Below are positions 1 through 11,819 of a DNA stretch of 64,000 bases, piece by piece. The notes beneath the pieces are model-generated. The model was not told the DNA's origin. It made no database searches and saw nothing but the letters and a program-made list of their open reading frames with translations. This stretch comes from Mesostigma viride (taxonomy: Eukaryota; Streptophyta; Mesostigmatophyceae; Mesostigmatales; Mesostigmataceae): positions 6,983,143 to 7,047,142 of the forward strand of contig RPFO01000065.1 of NCBI GenBank assembly GCA_009746045.1. The letters are read 5' to 3'. How positions within the stretch are numbered: position 1 is the first letter of the stretch; every line of letters begins with the position of its first letter. A program made the position numbers and the translations under genes.

Positions 1-162
1 ATGACAATCCTCATTGAATTCTTGAGCACACAATATTGAGCAATTTAGGGGCACTTCGGCAATGTTGACCATTTTCATTCATGATCAATAAAATTAACAT
101 TTAATGCAATAAATACATATTCCACTCATTTTAATAAACCATGCAAAAACTTTACAAGCACG

Positions 163-940
163 CTCAAGCTAGGGGTGGGCTGGCATGCACGCGTGGGTGT
201 GGGGGTGGGCTGGCATGCATGCGTGGGTGTGGGGGTGGGCTGGCATGCACGTGTGGGTGTGGGGGTGGGCTGGCATGCATGCGTGGGTGTGGGGTTGGGC
301 TAGCCTGCATGCGTGGGTGTGGGGGGGGCTGGCATGCATGCGTGGGTGTGTGTGGGGGGCTAGCATGCATGCGTAAGTGTGGGGGGGGCTGGCATGCATG
401 CGTGGGTGTGGGGGGGGCTGGCATGCATGCGTGGGTGTGTGTGGGGGGCTAGCATGCATGCGTAAGTGGGGGGGGGCTGGCATGCATGCGTGGGTGTGTA
501 TGGGGGCTGGCATGCATGCGTGGGTGTGTGTGGGGGGCTAGCATGCATGCGTGGGTGTGTGGGGGGCTGTCATGCATGCGTGGGTGTGTGTGGGGGCTGG
601 CATCCATGCGTGGGTGTGTGGGGGGGCTAGCATGCATGCGTGGGTGTGGGGGTGGGCTAGCATGCATGCGTGGGTGTGGGGGGGGCGGTCATGCATGCGT
701 GGGTGTGTGGGGGGGCTGGCATGCATGCGTGGGTGTGTGGGGGGGCTAGCATGCATGCGTGGGTGTGGGGGTGGGCTAGCATGCATGCGTGGGTGTGAGT
801 GTGGGCTAGCATGCATGCGTGGGTGTGGGGGGGGCTAGCATGCATGCGTGGGTGTGGGGGGGCCGGGGCCGGGGCTAGCATGCATGCGTGGGTGTGGGGG
901 TGGGCTAGCATGCATGCGTGGGTGTGGGGGGGGCTAGCAC
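163..940. repeat. Minisatellite of about 30-bp units
   Basis: About 26 head-to-tail units share the core GCATGCATGCGTGGGTGTG followed by a G-rich tract of variable length and GCTAGC. GCATGC, ATGCAT and GCTAGC are palindromes, so each unit can form a small hairpin, and the G tracts could form quadruplexes. Units differ mainly in G-run length. Open frames across it (repeating Gly-Leu-Ala-Cys-Met-Arg) come from the repeat and are not genes. Confidence 0.95.
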
Positions 941-1880
941 GCCCCACCCCTCCATCGGCACAGCCAGCCTTGTGAGTCTACCCTTAACAACAAGGCTGGT
1001 AGGACGACACGCCTGAGCAGCATATGTCATGCCTATCTCAGGCTAATAATGTGTGATTTTGTGCCAACAACCAAGTTGTTCCACCCAACAACACATTATA
1101 AACCCTCTTCCAAAATGCCCAACAAGCCGGACACGTGGAGGACCACACACGCAGTATATAAAGAGAAAATAAGCTGACTTTTTATCCAGCCAACCTGTGG
1201 CTAGCTGCTCTGGTTAGCATGACAAATGCTAACATTTACTCAGTGGGAAAGGTGAAGAGACCATTGGAACAGCCTACCTGACGCATGTGCCACCAAAGCA
1301 TTGTGTCCCGCAAAATGCACACTGCCTCCTTTCTAACAAGCACGAGCCGCTCTCTTTAGGAGACAGGTGCCAGCTCGTCAGTGTCTGGGGAAAATGATGC
1401 CGCTGCTTAGGAAGACCGCGTGAATTTCCTCGAACACAACTGTCTATAAAGCAAAAGAAATTTCAGAGAAGCATGGAAATAAAAGCATTACACCTTCCCG
1501 ACAGGTTGCGGGCCACGCGCTGCAGAAAGCCAGCCACGTCACAGACGATTAACTAGCTAAAAGACACCCAGGAATCCAGCGATGCAGCGCCAGGACCCGC
1601 AACTTTCTGGCTGCATCTGGCCGGAAAGAAGGCAAAAAGCTTACGCTCAACGAGGTAAGAAAGCAGGAAAACGCAAGCTTAAGACGTTTAACACAAGAAC
1701 GTACCATAACGGGCATTTATTCGTGCCCAGGCGCACAAGAAAGTCCACCCTTTCATGGAGTGGTTGGGCAGTACGCATCGCGCAGGGCTAATGTTATCTT
1801 ACCGCAAAATGACGGGAAAGGTAAAGATAGCAGCGGGAATTTTTACGGCTTTAGAAACATCATTAAACTAGCTTTCCTTA
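941..1880. other. Intergenic stretch, no gene recognised
   Basis: No recognisable protein or RNA gene. A TATA-like TATATAAAGAG lies near 1156; the same 11-mer recurs near 2508. No start site or gene can be tied to either. Confidence 0.5.
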
Positions 1881-2160
1881 CGACCATCAAAACTGGCAAC
1901 AATCGACAATCAACCCGGCAGGCATCCAATATACTTTATTCATCCCGACAGAAATTCAGGCCGGACCCCCCCTGCCGATGGCAAAGAAAAAAAGCCCGCG
2001 ACATTATAGATCGCAACCATCCCGCCATAAATTAGAATCAGTAACTAATTTTCTCCAACAATCGAGCATTTCTGCTTTCCGCGTGCCAGATTTGTCACGT
2101 TTCGTCTAAAGGCAGTCGCCATGGCCCCTACCGCAAGGGGTGCGCGCACCATGCCGACAT
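1880..2160. repeat. Dispersed repeat, copy 1
   Basis: Diverged but alignable by eye to 28215-28520: a shared TTTATTC block, a CCCCCC run followed by TGCCGATGGCA, an A-rich block, a CAACA...GCATTT block, and the best conserved part GCAGTCGCCATGGCC at 2112-2126. Directly after it comes a 5-bp stem with a 6-nt loop (2125-2140), followed by TGCGCGCAC. Could be the end of a non-coding transposon or an unknown structured RNA. Confidence 0.6.
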
Positions 2161-2789
2161 AGCTTTTGGGCCTCAATTTGCACCGAAATTTGGTCCGTAC
2201 CGTCCAGCTCAGTCGGATTATGTATGTGGATCGGCCGTGTTGGTTGCATACGCAGGTATATTAATTCTTGCATTCGCCCCGGACCTTCCCCAGGACAGGT
2301 CAGGATATAACAATAATTCTTGCATTCGCCCCCGCCCTTTCCTATGGCCTGGTCAGGTTTGGGCGCGACGCCACTAGCGCGGCGCCCGCGACAGAGTGGC
2401 CAGGCTCGAGCACGTTTTCTGGATCCCAAGCACCGGATTGGACACTGTCCGAGGACTGGACAGGAATTGGCTGACCAATCGGATGCTTGCTCGTCGTCTC
2501 CAAAAACATATATAAAGAGCCAAATCGCGCGAACTACGCAAGGATCCTTTAAGCAGCGTTACTCTGCCGAAATGTCAACCTAGGCCGGTCAAGTGACGCC
2601 GAGGTGTTCACCGATAGTTCAGGTCAGCCACAGCGCGCCTTCGAATGTAGGCACGGTCGCATTTTTTTTTAGGAAATGTAGAATTGTTGTCGACCAGCTA
2701 CCAACGCCCGACCGGACCCATACAACGGAAACATCAAGGCGATGTGATGTAGGTGTGTCTGATATGTCATTAATACACAGAGCATCGTG
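2161..2789. other. Intergenic stretch with a short direct repeat
   Basis: No gene recognised. AATTCTTGCATTCGCCCC occurs twice, at 2263-2280 and 2315-2332. A TATA-like TATATAAAGAG lies near 2508. Confidence 0.5.
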
Positions 2790-2945
2790 AATATAATATA
2801 TAATATAAATTATATAATATACTATAATTAATATATAATTTTAATTTTATGTTAATTTTAATGTTATTTCATATAACATAATATAGCATAATATAATATA
2901 ATATAATATAATATTATATAAAGTAGTATATAAAAAATTAAAATG
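2790..2945. repeat. AT-rich low-complexity tract
   Basis: Nearly pure A/T with irregular TATAATA units, sharply different in base composition from its GC-rich neighbours. Confidence 0.9.
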
Positions 2946-3239
2946 TAAAAGAAAAATATCTACCTTATTGGGGTTTAATGTTCCTTTCCAGTTCAGCATA
3001 AGTACACTCTTGAGTGTGTGCAATGTTTGGTTATACGCCATTGTCTTAAAATAGCAACCAATGTAAACCTCCGTCCTAACCACATTTGGATACAATAAAG
3101 ACATTGATGCCTGACACATAGCATTCATTGCTTGAAATACCATGCATATTTTGTGTCAATGTTCTGCAGACCACAGCTTCAAGTGGGCATACTTCGCTTT
3201 CCTCAATATAATGGCGACATGGCATTTGGTGAAAGTGGT

Positions 3240-3810
3240 GAGTGCCATGAAGTTGCGCCGGCCGTCGTTATCCATGACGAACTGAATGGGTTTCGTGCAA
3301 ATCAAGTTTTTTGTTTTGGTGTTCCAGTTGCGCCGGCCGGCGTTTCCAATGGTATCTTGCGCGCACTTGCAAAAGCTTGCACGCTTATCAACATTTTGTG
3401 TTGGTAAACATTTTATCACCTCTGGGATTTCCGCCTTCACTACCTGAGTTGCTTCTTTGTGGTTTTCAAATGCAACCGAGTTACGCCGGCCGTCGTTACT
3501 CATGACAAATTGTAGGGGTTTTGTGCAAATCACTTTTGTATGGTTTATGTACATGCATCCAGTTGCGCCGGCCGGCGTTTCCAATGGTATCTTGCAGTTG
3601 CGCAATCAGGCCCCATTACCAAAAGTGTGTTTGTACATCTTTTTTACACCTGAAGGATTTCTGCCTGCATATCCTGAGTTGCTTCTTAATGGTTTTTAAT
3701 TGCGCCCGAGTTACGCCGGCCGTCGTTATTAATGACAAACTGTATGTGTTTCATAAAATCACTTTTGTATGGTTTACATGTATCCAGTTGCGCCGGCCGG
3801 CGTTATTAAT
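3240..3810 (+). repeat. Tandem repeat of about 230 bp carrying two palindromic motifs
   Basis: Two and a half units. Each carries GTTACGCCGGCCGTCGTT (3252 with G for A, 3480, 3710) and TTGCGCCGGCCGGCGTT (3328, 3563, 3788). The second contains the perfect palindrome CGCCGGCCGGCG. The first motif also sits in the last intron of the gene downstream (6439), so this tract may be the leader or early introns of that gene, or the subterminal repeats of a DNA transposon that carries it. Confidence 0.8.
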
Positions 3811-3889
3811 GACGCTTGTCGTTCTTGTTTGATGCCCATCGTTTTCGTCGTGTCTTTAATGGTGATTATTTATCATTACTCATCCTCAG

Positions 3890-6800
3890 GGCTTTCGGTG
3901 CCGCGGGATTAAGAGGCGAAAAAAATCAGCTGCCGTCTGACCAAAGTCTGATGGCGCGATCGGGGCGGGGGGCCGTTTCCGACGGTTCGCGTCCCTTGTC
4001 CAATGACGACCGGGAGCCTGCACTTCGCGGTCTCTGGAGCGACAAGTACATCGAGAACAAGGGGTACAAAATTGCCAATGACATCTTTCCTATCATGGCG
4101 GAACGCGTGAAAGCAAACAACCACAGGACGCCAGAGATGAGCGCGGAGGTTCTGTCTTGCGCAGCTTCAAGACTAAATGCCATGGTGGCGGAGAGCAACG
4201 GCATTAAGAAGAGGAAGAACTGTGACGGCGGGCTTCCTGAAAATTGGGCGGAATCTCTTCGGGATAACATCAAGAAGGCTTTTGGCGACTTGGGAACATC
4301 TGAGAAGGATCGTGGGCTTAGGTGGGCCTTGTGTGGACTTGTTACGAAGGCAATGGAGGGCGTCCCGGACAGGATTGTGGAGCGCGCGTTCGGGATTGAC
4401 AGGCGCTTTGTCGCAACTGTTCGGGGTCACAGGGATGGAATGGAAGAAGGGGAGGACGACCTTTTGATGAGTGCGCCAGAGAGGAGGAGGAGGAAAGACG
4501 AGCTTCCGACGGAAGTCATTGCCCTGATACAAGCGTGCTGGAGGGATGATAACTTGACGCGGGCGTCTCCGAACATGAAGGATGTTCATTGTGAATGGAC
4601 CAGAAAGGATTACAAACATACACTAGCGTTTTCGGAGGGTGCGCGCTACTATACTGTCTCCAAGTCGAAGATTTACGAAGTGTTCATTTCCCGCCATCCG
4701 GAGTTGAAGCCACCGCGGCGGATGGACAGTAGGGAGGGGGGGGGGGGAGGGAGAGGAGGGTGTGAGGGGGGGAAATCAGGTGATTTTGGAGACGGAGGCA
4801 GGGATGTCAATGCTACGCACGAATCAGAAGAGCACAGTTCATGTGGGATACACTACTTTTTGCAAGCATATGCCCGCATGCGTCAAGGGGCGGTGGAAAA
4901 TGCGGAACTTGTGCGCATGCCAGCACCACACTACCATGCAGTCCATGGTTGGGGGGTTGGCCAAATTTCGTGCAACTTTTCATGCCAGATGCGAGTGCGG
5001 ACCTGAATGCCACGCGTGCGATCATGGTAGCCAGCTCGACGTGGGGTCGTCCGTGCCCACATGTTCCATTTTCAAAGCCACTCACACGACAGAGTGGGTG
5101 AACAAGTTTACTTGTGAGGTGGAGGGGATGAGGGAGGGGGGAGGTTCGAGGTCGTCTGTGGGGTCGTCGCGGCCGCAGGTTCAGCCTTTTCAGGGCGAAC
5201 TTGAGGATCTGCCCATGCATGGGAGGGTGCTGGACGACGAGGAAGGGGTGCCCGATCATGACCTGGGCGAGGAGTTGGGGGTTTGCTCGATCCGGCGTAA
5301 GGCTTGTGTGTTGGGCACTTGCCTGGCTCCCAAGTGTGGAATTCGGAACTTCATGTTATGCGAACGGGAGGAGGCTTCCAACCACCTGATTTCATGGACC
5401 AGATACGAGATGCAGGATGTGCCGCCGGGTGCGGTTCTTGGGCCAGAGGTAATTTTTAGTGGAGTGGTTGCGCCCCAAGGCGTTTCTTTTGCAATGTTTC
5501 CTGAAGTTCTTGGGCCAGAGGTAATTTTTAGTGGAGTGGTTGCGCCCCAAGGCGTTTCTTTTTCAATTTTTCCTGAGGTCCTGTCTTTTTTCTTTCTACA
5601 GGTCATTGGTGGGTCGAAGTTGATGTCTTTTCTGTATGTGCACACTGCGCATATGCAGGACGACTGTGACGAGATCGCAAAGGCTGGTGGGCAGCGATTG
5701 ACGCAAGTCGACGTCAAGTCCACACCAACGGAGCTAAAGGAGGCAATTGTGGACAAGTGGCCGGACTTCATCCAGCATTGCTTCAACGCGTGGTGGCAAG
5801 CGGACGCCTCCAAGGAATGTCTCTCAAGGATGCGGGTGGGGGACCTTGTATGCCACACAGATTACGCCGAGAACTACCAGTCTTACACCTATCACAATCT
5901 CCAAGCACAGTATTGGCATCCAGTCACATTCGTCCTTATGCCCTGGATCGTGCGCTACTTGGATCCAGCGTCGGGAAAGGTCGTGAGAAGGGAGTTTCAC
6001 TTCATCGGACAGGGCGGAATGAAAAGGGACGGGCGGGCCCTCCGTTTTGCTATCCTCAAAATCCTGGCGACACTACGGTCAGAAGGGGTAGAGGTGAAGC
6101 GCTTCATTGGGTGGTCGGACAATTGCTCCATGCAGTTCAAGTCAAGGAATGTGATCGCGGAAGTGGCCCGGCTGCTGACGGAGGATCCGCACCTGGAGTC
6201 ATTTGAGTGGAATTACTTTGGGGAGCAGCACGGAAAGGGGGAGGTGGATGGAGCTGGTGGGACTGTGAAGTGCATGTTGAGGAGGTGGCACATCAGGGAA
6301 GAGAACCAGGACAAACAGACGGCCGCCCAGTTGGTGGAGAATCTGGCGTCGGGGGCGGTGGGCGGGACCACAACGACCAGGCGTAACTTCTTCGAGTTCC
6401 CCGAGGTAATTAAGTGTACAGTCCTCGTTCAGGGAATAGTTACGCCGGCCGTCGTTTCTAGGGCGTTCTTGGAGTCCTGGCGATCAGGAGTGCTTAATAA
6501 AACACAACTAGCTCGATGGTCTCGTAACTTCAACTTTCCCTTGTGCAAATCTTGTCTTCGACGCGCAGGTGCTTCCTTACAGCCCAGGGCGCGGCGAAAT
6601 CAAAGGAGTGAAGAAGGCGCACTGGTGGCGCATGGACAAGTCGAATGTGACGCGCTTAATGCTGCGCCAGTATTCCTGCTATTGTGGCGGTGCGTGCGCC
6701 GAGGAAAGGTGGTGGGATTGTCGAAAGGAGTGGACCGACATGGACGGCTGGAATGTGGGAGGTGCTCGGATGAAGCTCCACAAACTGGGGGAGCCAGTGC

Positions 6801-7300
6801 AAAGGAACCCAAACGGACAAGGGGGGCACGCAGGGACGCGACTGAACAGACTACAGGCAGAGAGGACGATGATGGGAAGGAGACTGAAGCTGCGAGACAT
6901 TTTTGCCGTCGAGTCCTACTCTGGTGATGAGTCCCACGATCCAGATCATCCATATTGGCTAGCGGAAGTCTTGCAGGAGCCTTATCAGGTGGCCGCTACT
7001 TTCGTGAGGCGAGTGGCCGACAGAAACGGCAAGGTCGATAGGGAGTTGTTCCGTAAGGGACAATGGGTGGTGGGGGTGCGCTACTGGGACAGATTTCCGG
7101 GTATGGCGACGATGTTCAAAATGGACGCCGATGCGCAAGCTGAACAGCCAAACTTGGTCAATTGCTACCTGTGCATGGACGCGGGGTTCGAACACACCAT
7201 TGTTGTCAACCCAGCTAACAATCGCCAGGCCATCTTGACCATTCCGACAGACGTCGAGAAACGGCTCACGAACTTGGCCAAGAAGAGACCTGTTGAGTAG
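3890..7300 (+). CDS. DDE-transposase-like protein, spliced gene
   Basis: Probable nuclease-fold protein of a cut-and-paste transposon, or a gene derived from one. Model: an N-terminal exon from about 3890 to 4728 (5' limit uncertain), then 4780-5448, 5602-6405 and 6569-7300 (TAG). The last two introns have GT-AG ends and join codon to codon. A frame change at 4729-4779 is either a short intron ending TCAG or an indel in the 12-G run there. A Cys/His-rich segment (CACQHH, near 4910) precedes three spaced motifs: HTDYAENYQ (near 5857), SDNCSMQFKS (near 6115) and HGKGEVDGAGG (near 6229). This D/D/acid pattern is known from uncharacterised transposase-like proteins of animals and algae; I cannot name the superfamily. 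The C-terminal exon has KGVKKAHWWRM and a Cys-rich patch. No terminal inverted repeats were found. Confidence 0.7.
5441..5601 (+). other. Intron with duplicated 5' splice site
   Basis: A 72-bp segment containing the exon end and donor (CCAGAG|GTAATTTTTAG) is repeated, giving donors at 5449 and 5521 before the acceptor CTACAG at 5596-5601. Both possible introns (153 and 81 bp) are multiples of three and have no stop, so all three splice outcomes keep the frame. Each copy holds a GCGCC-CCAA-GGCG hairpin after the donor. Confidence 0.75.
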
Positions 7301-8105
7301 GCCAGCTCGCCCGGGCTTGGTTGGACGAGGTGGACAGCCTTGAGAGCACGTGCTTCGTTGTGAGCACTTGCCTTTCAGCCGTGATTTGCAAACGAGTTCC
7401 TTGTCCTGAATTGTAAAGCTCGATTCATGCTCTTTTAAGGAAGTGTATAATATTATCCAGATCATGTATATATTTAGATCTAGACCTGAGTTCAAATAAC
7501 ATTTCTTAGAGGGCTGAGATGCGCGAGGTCCAGCATACATGTATATATCCATGGAGACATGTTACAAACTCAAATGTTTCATTGTACGTACCACTAGCTC
7601 GTCGACGGGGGTATCCCATGTAATGTATGATTTATGAATTAATTAATCGCTTAATTGTACAATTTAAATGGATCATGAACTTGTCAAGTGGCCTAATTTG
7701 GTTTATTTGGTTCATCATTTATTGATGTCAATCATTCTTAATTGAATCTCGAGCAATAGCAATCATGAAGCACATCCTAATCATGTGATTCGCATAATGA
7801 GAATAGGCAACAAGTGCTAAGTACTTTGAGGAATGCGGGGTTGGTCAGGTTATTATAGAGCTAGAGCTACAAACGGCACATATATTGCAAACTTTGCGCT
7901 CCAGGCATGGAATTTCAAAAGTACCAAAATTGGAGCAGTAGATGTTGGGGACGCCCGTCAATATGGACATACCTGTACATACCTCGTGCAGGACCCAGCT
8001 GGTCCCCTACATATACGTGTCCTGCAGCCCGTGGCGGCTGCCTACGTACCTTACCTGGACCTGTACGGCCCTGCATGATGAACACCTTTCTTACTATCTA
8101 CTGCC
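7301..8105. other. Intergenic stretch
   Basis: No gene recognised. TGTAA, the usual green-algal polyadenylation motif, is at 7411, about 110 bp after the stop of the upstream gene. The stretch from 7830 to 8105 is where the 3' LTR of the gypsy element should be, but I could not match it to the 5' LTR. Confidence 0.5.
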
Positions 8106-9886
8106 CTAGTGTAGGGCACACCTCTTCTTGTATTCCCGTAGCAGGCGCTCACATCCGCCTAGCTCGTTCTCCGTACGCCATGAGTCCTCATAGTCGTGCT
8201 GGGTAAAACGCCATCGTACTCGGTACTGTCGCTGTCTGCTTCTCCCGCGCTGGATGTCCCGGTGGTCCACAATCTCGGCCACCTCGTCTTCCTGTTCACC
8301 GGTCTCGGGGTTGTATTCGACGGGGGCCGGCGGATTGAGGCGACCTTGGATGGAGTTCTGGTGATACAACTTGAGTTGATCGCGGTGGAAGTTGGGGGAA
8401 GTGTTCCAGGAGCTTGGGATGTCGACCTTGAACATCACATCGCCCAGCTTCTCCAAGACCTTGTGAGGCCCCAGGAACATAGGACGGAGCTTGGTCTTGA
8501 GCTCACCTCCTACCTTCTCGGAGAAACGTCCTAGTCGGGGGCCTTCCACCAGAACCCAGTCACCTGCCTCAATCGAGGGGTGCGCGCGTCCAGGCGACTA
8601 GCGGTCCTCGCCATATAGCGCTCGGCTGCGGCTCGGTAGCCCCTGACCGCGCTGTCATGGGCCTGACGCATCTGAACCAACAGCTTCTCCACCCCTTCCA
8701 GGGTGTCCCGCCGGACCGTTTTCTCTGCCAAAGCGGGGCTCGTGAGAAGGTCGGTCGGCGTAAGCGGGTGCCTGCCAGTGTTAAGGAAGAACGGCGTGAG
8801 GCCATGGGCCGCCTGGGGGGCGTTGTTCAAGGAGAATTCCACCAAGCCCAGAAACTCCTCCCAATTGCCTCCCACCGCGTCAGTGTAGTGTCGCATGGTC
8901 TCTTGCACTGTGCGGTTCAGTCGCTCCACCAGGTGAGAGGACGAGCTGTGGTACGCTGTCCCCAATGACACCTTGGTGCCCAGTCGTTCAAAGAACTCCT
9001 GCCAGAAGCGAGCCGTGAACAACTCGTCACGGTCCGATATGAATTGGCGGCTGAGTCCGTGGTACCGAAACACGTGGTGGAGATACAACTTAGCGCAAGC
9101 CTCAGCCGTGAGCTCGGCCGGGCATGGGGCCAAGTGACACATGCGCGTCAGGCGGTCCAAGAAAACCAAGATCATGCTGTTGCCGTGCTTGGTCTTCCGG
9201 AAGGGGCCAATAAAATCCATCATCAATGAGTCCCAAGGCGCCATGGGGTCAGGCAGCGTCTTGGGGATCGCTTGTGACCCCGTGTTGCGGGACTTCATGA
9301 TCTGGCATGATGGACACTCGCGCACGTACGTCTCGATGTACTCCCGCATACCTGGCCAGTAGAAGTTCTTTCTGGCCCGCGGCAGCAGGCGATGGATTCC
9401 TTGGTGGCCACCGGTGAGGGAGTCGTGGAGCTCATGGAGCAGAGCCGCTCTACATATCTCCGGGACGTACAGGCGCCAGCAGTCAGGTCTCACCATGACA
9501 TAGAGTCGTCCGTCCTGGAACTTGCACGGGAGCTTGCCCATCTGCTGAGGGTGCTACCTGATCGCCTCCAGGGCTGCTGCTTCCGTGACGGTGAATCGGC
9601 TGATCAGCGTCTCCAGAACGGAGGTGACGGTGTACGCATCCGCCTCCTCTTCAGTCTCGAGGGTTTGGTATACGTACTCCGAGAAAATGGTGGGGGACCC
9701 AATCGGCTGCAAGTGAAAAATTCCCTGAGCCGGGACCACGTGGCTGAGTGGCAAGCGCGAATGGGACCCCTCCCCTTCCCCGGGGGCGCGCACGTCCTCG
9801 TGCGAACCCCAGTCGGGGGATAGGTCGTCCATGGTGGTACGACCCGTGTGAAACAAATAACGAGCCTGCGGTGACCGCGGAAGGTC
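8106..9886 (-). pseudogene. Gypsy integrase with C-terminal chromodomain
   Basis: Inserts the cDNA of the element. An HHCC zinc domain (HELHDS...GGHQGIH...CPSC) is followed by a D,D,E core: MMDFIGPF, FISDRDELF and SSHLVERLNRT. A GPHKVLEKLG-type segment and then a chromodomain (EIVDHRD...YRVRWRF...SWRTENEL, about 8125-8290) follow. Chromodomains of this class bind histone marks and steer insertion to chromatin (family knowledge). One missing base near 8573 shifts the frame between the catalytic core and the C-terminal part, and a TAG at 9554 interrupts the polyprotein upstream. All catalytic residues are present, so decay is recent or partial. The upstream end abuts the hAT insertion. Confidence 0.93.
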
Positions 9887-9894
9887 ACCATAGG

Positions 9895-11203
9895 CCGGGT
9901 TGGCAAATACGGGTACGGGGTATAATACGCGGACCTAAAATACGCGTATTATACGTGGGGGGTGTAAAATACGCGGCGGTAAAATACGCGACAGTTTTTG
10001 TGGTCCAATTGTCAGTCACCCAATTAGCACGCTCCTTGATGATGGTCATGCAGTTATTGCAACTGAAATTTGGTGTATATGCTTATTTATTAACATCTTC
10101 CATTAATTTATGCCCTGCAATCCTATCTGATTATGATTTGTTAAATGCTGGGGGGAGCAGACTGCAACGGGAACTGTAAGGAATCAAATATAATTAGTTA
10201 ATTGTAAGGAAAGCCATCCACTATATAATGCATGAGAGGACATAAGACACAACTTCCGAGAAGGAGGGGTGACGTGCCCTCCTTTGTACTGGATCATGCC
10301 GGCCACCATCTGCTTGAAAGAGGCGCTCTCAGCCGCATTGAAGGCAATGCCGTTCTCGATAAAAAATTCGGCAGCCAGCAGCTGGACATGCACCTTGTTC
10401 GTCGACGGGAACCAGCCATTTGGTGATGCTCAGCTGGCCTTTGCTGGGAACCGACGACGTCAAGTCAGCCGGCGCAGCCCCTCCCATCTCCGCCAATATT
10501 GCCCTGTTCAAATTGTGATGCTTCTTGGCGTCTGACTTCTGCAACTTGTTGTTAGCAATCCTGAGAAACCTGCTCCGGATATTCGGTGGAATTTTGTCGC
10601 AGGGTAACATCCCTTCCCCTGCGATTCCGGCAAAGTGTGCACGGACTCGGAATACGCTGATTGGCCCCGCCTTCTAGGAGAAGTTCTTGTTGCAAAATGA
10701 GCAGAACATCCTCGACACATACTGCGTTGTGTTACTAACAGCATCTGTGACTGCTTCTTTCTTCTCGACAACGAAATCCCATTCAGGCCCTTTCTTCGGC
10801 ATGGCTGCAAATCGAAAATGGCTGCACACTATCGCACAGTCGCACTGGCCTCGTCGTCGCTATATTGCATACACCGTCAGTAGCACAGCTGGCATTTGCT
10901 GGCATTATGCGTTATGTACCTAGTCCTAGCTGTCTCCTACCGGCCAAAGATTTTGCAAGGCTTGCGCTTTATGGAAAGAACTGTACGCATCTACTTCTAG
11001 TAGTAAAAATCTCAAATGTGCAGTGAACGCGCCGCGCCCAGAACCTGGGCACCGCGCCAGTGCCCGCTGCCCGCTGGTACCCCCGAAAAATTCCAAGTCC
11101 AAACCGCGTATTCTGAAGTAAAGTACGCGTATATACGGCGGAGGCCTTCAGTGTACGTTTTCCCGTATTTTTGCGGCTCCGTACGGCGTACTGACCAACC
11201 CGG
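9895..11203 (-). mobile_element. hAT-type DNA transposon, internally deleted
   Basis: Terminal inverted repeats start CCGGGTTGG at both ends and continue with imperfect matching for about 22 bp. The exact 8-bp target duplication ACCATAGG lies at 9887-9894 and 11204-11211; 8 bp is the hAT hallmark. It sits between the RNase H and integrase parts of the gypsy pol and interrupts that frame exactly. Subterminal DNA holds TACGCG-type short repeats at 9930-9990. Inside are remains of a hAT transposase. Confidence 0.9.
10199..10803 (-). pseudogene. hAT transposase remnant (BED finger and start of core)
   Basis: Read on the minus strand from MPKKGPEW (10803): a BED zinc finger with CSFCNKNF then, after a frame change near 10676, RVRAHFAGIAGEG and the paired CD...; then IPPNIRSRFLRIANN, a linker, and after another frame change AAEFFIENGIAFNAAES with SFKQMVAGM (10393-10270). 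The last block is typical of the region after the BED finger in hAT transposases. The rest of the catalytic domain and the dimerisation domain are absent, so this is a non-autonomous deletion derivative. Confidence 0.85.
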
Positions 11204-11211
11204 ACCATAGG

Positions 11212-11815
11212 ACGTGCCGGGCGCCTGAGCTGGGACGCAAGTGGTATGTAGTACTCCCAGATCTTCATAGAACCAGTAGTCCTCCCGCCGGGAAAGGGCG
11301 TCTGGGACCACGTTCTCTGCACCCTTGACGTACTGAATCTTAAAGGGGGCGAACTGGGACAAGTACTCCAGCCAGCGTGCTTGACGGGGCACCAGGTTGG
11401 GTTGGGCGAGCAGATGCGTGAGGGGCCGATGAATTCCGTGTGGATGATCAGCCGGTGGGGATCAAGATCCCCCTGCTCGCTGATGGCAACGTCAAACTGG
11501 GCCCCGAGAAGATGATGGCGCCAGGTATGGCAGCAGTAGACCACGGCAAGAAGCTCCTGCTGGTGTACCGGATAGTTGCGCTCGGCAGGGATCATAGTCC
11601 GGGAGATGTACTCGACCGGCTGCAACCCCTGACCCTGGTCCTGCAATAGGACACCGCCGATTGCAACCTTGCTCGCGTCCGTTGCGACCACAAAGGGCTT
11701 GGACGGGTCCGAGATAACGAGCACGGGGGCCGTGGTCAGGCTGCGCTTGAGGGCCTCAAAGGCCTGTTGGCACGGTTCCGACCAAACGAAAGGAACACCC
11801 TTCTTGAGGAGGGCG
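11212..11815 (-). pseudogene. Gypsy RNase H domain
   Basis: Continues the RT after the TTAA insertion. Visible blocks: ALLKKGVPFVWSEPCQQAFE, then LVISDPSKPFVVATDASKVA (the RNase H-like start), YPVHQQELLAVVY, and after a one-base frame change near 11420 the connection QYVKGAENVVPDALSRRED. It degrades the RNA of the RNA-DNA hybrid during reverse transcription. It is flanked by the TTAA element at 11816 and by the hAT element at 11204. Confidence 0.9.
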
Positions 11816-11819
11816 TTAA

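Noticed and set aside
163-940. CRISPR array
   Set aside because: Units have no unique spacers, the repeats are contiguous, and the setting is eukaryotic.
163-947. Long Cys/Gly/His-rich frames on both strands
   Set aside because: They arise from the 30-bp minisatellite; all six frames are open for the same reason.
4762-6927. A single 721-residue protein
   Set aside because: It reads through two GT-AG introns; the conserved C-terminal exon at 6569 is in another frame and joins in phase after splicing.
7837-7860. Second hAT end (GGGGTTGGTCAGG)
   Set aside because: An 11-bp match to the hAT end at 11203, but no partner end or 8-bp duplication was found.
7830-8105. 3' LTR of the gypsy element
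   Set aside because: The position fits, but no TGTTACGG start or similarity to 26880-27492 could be seen.
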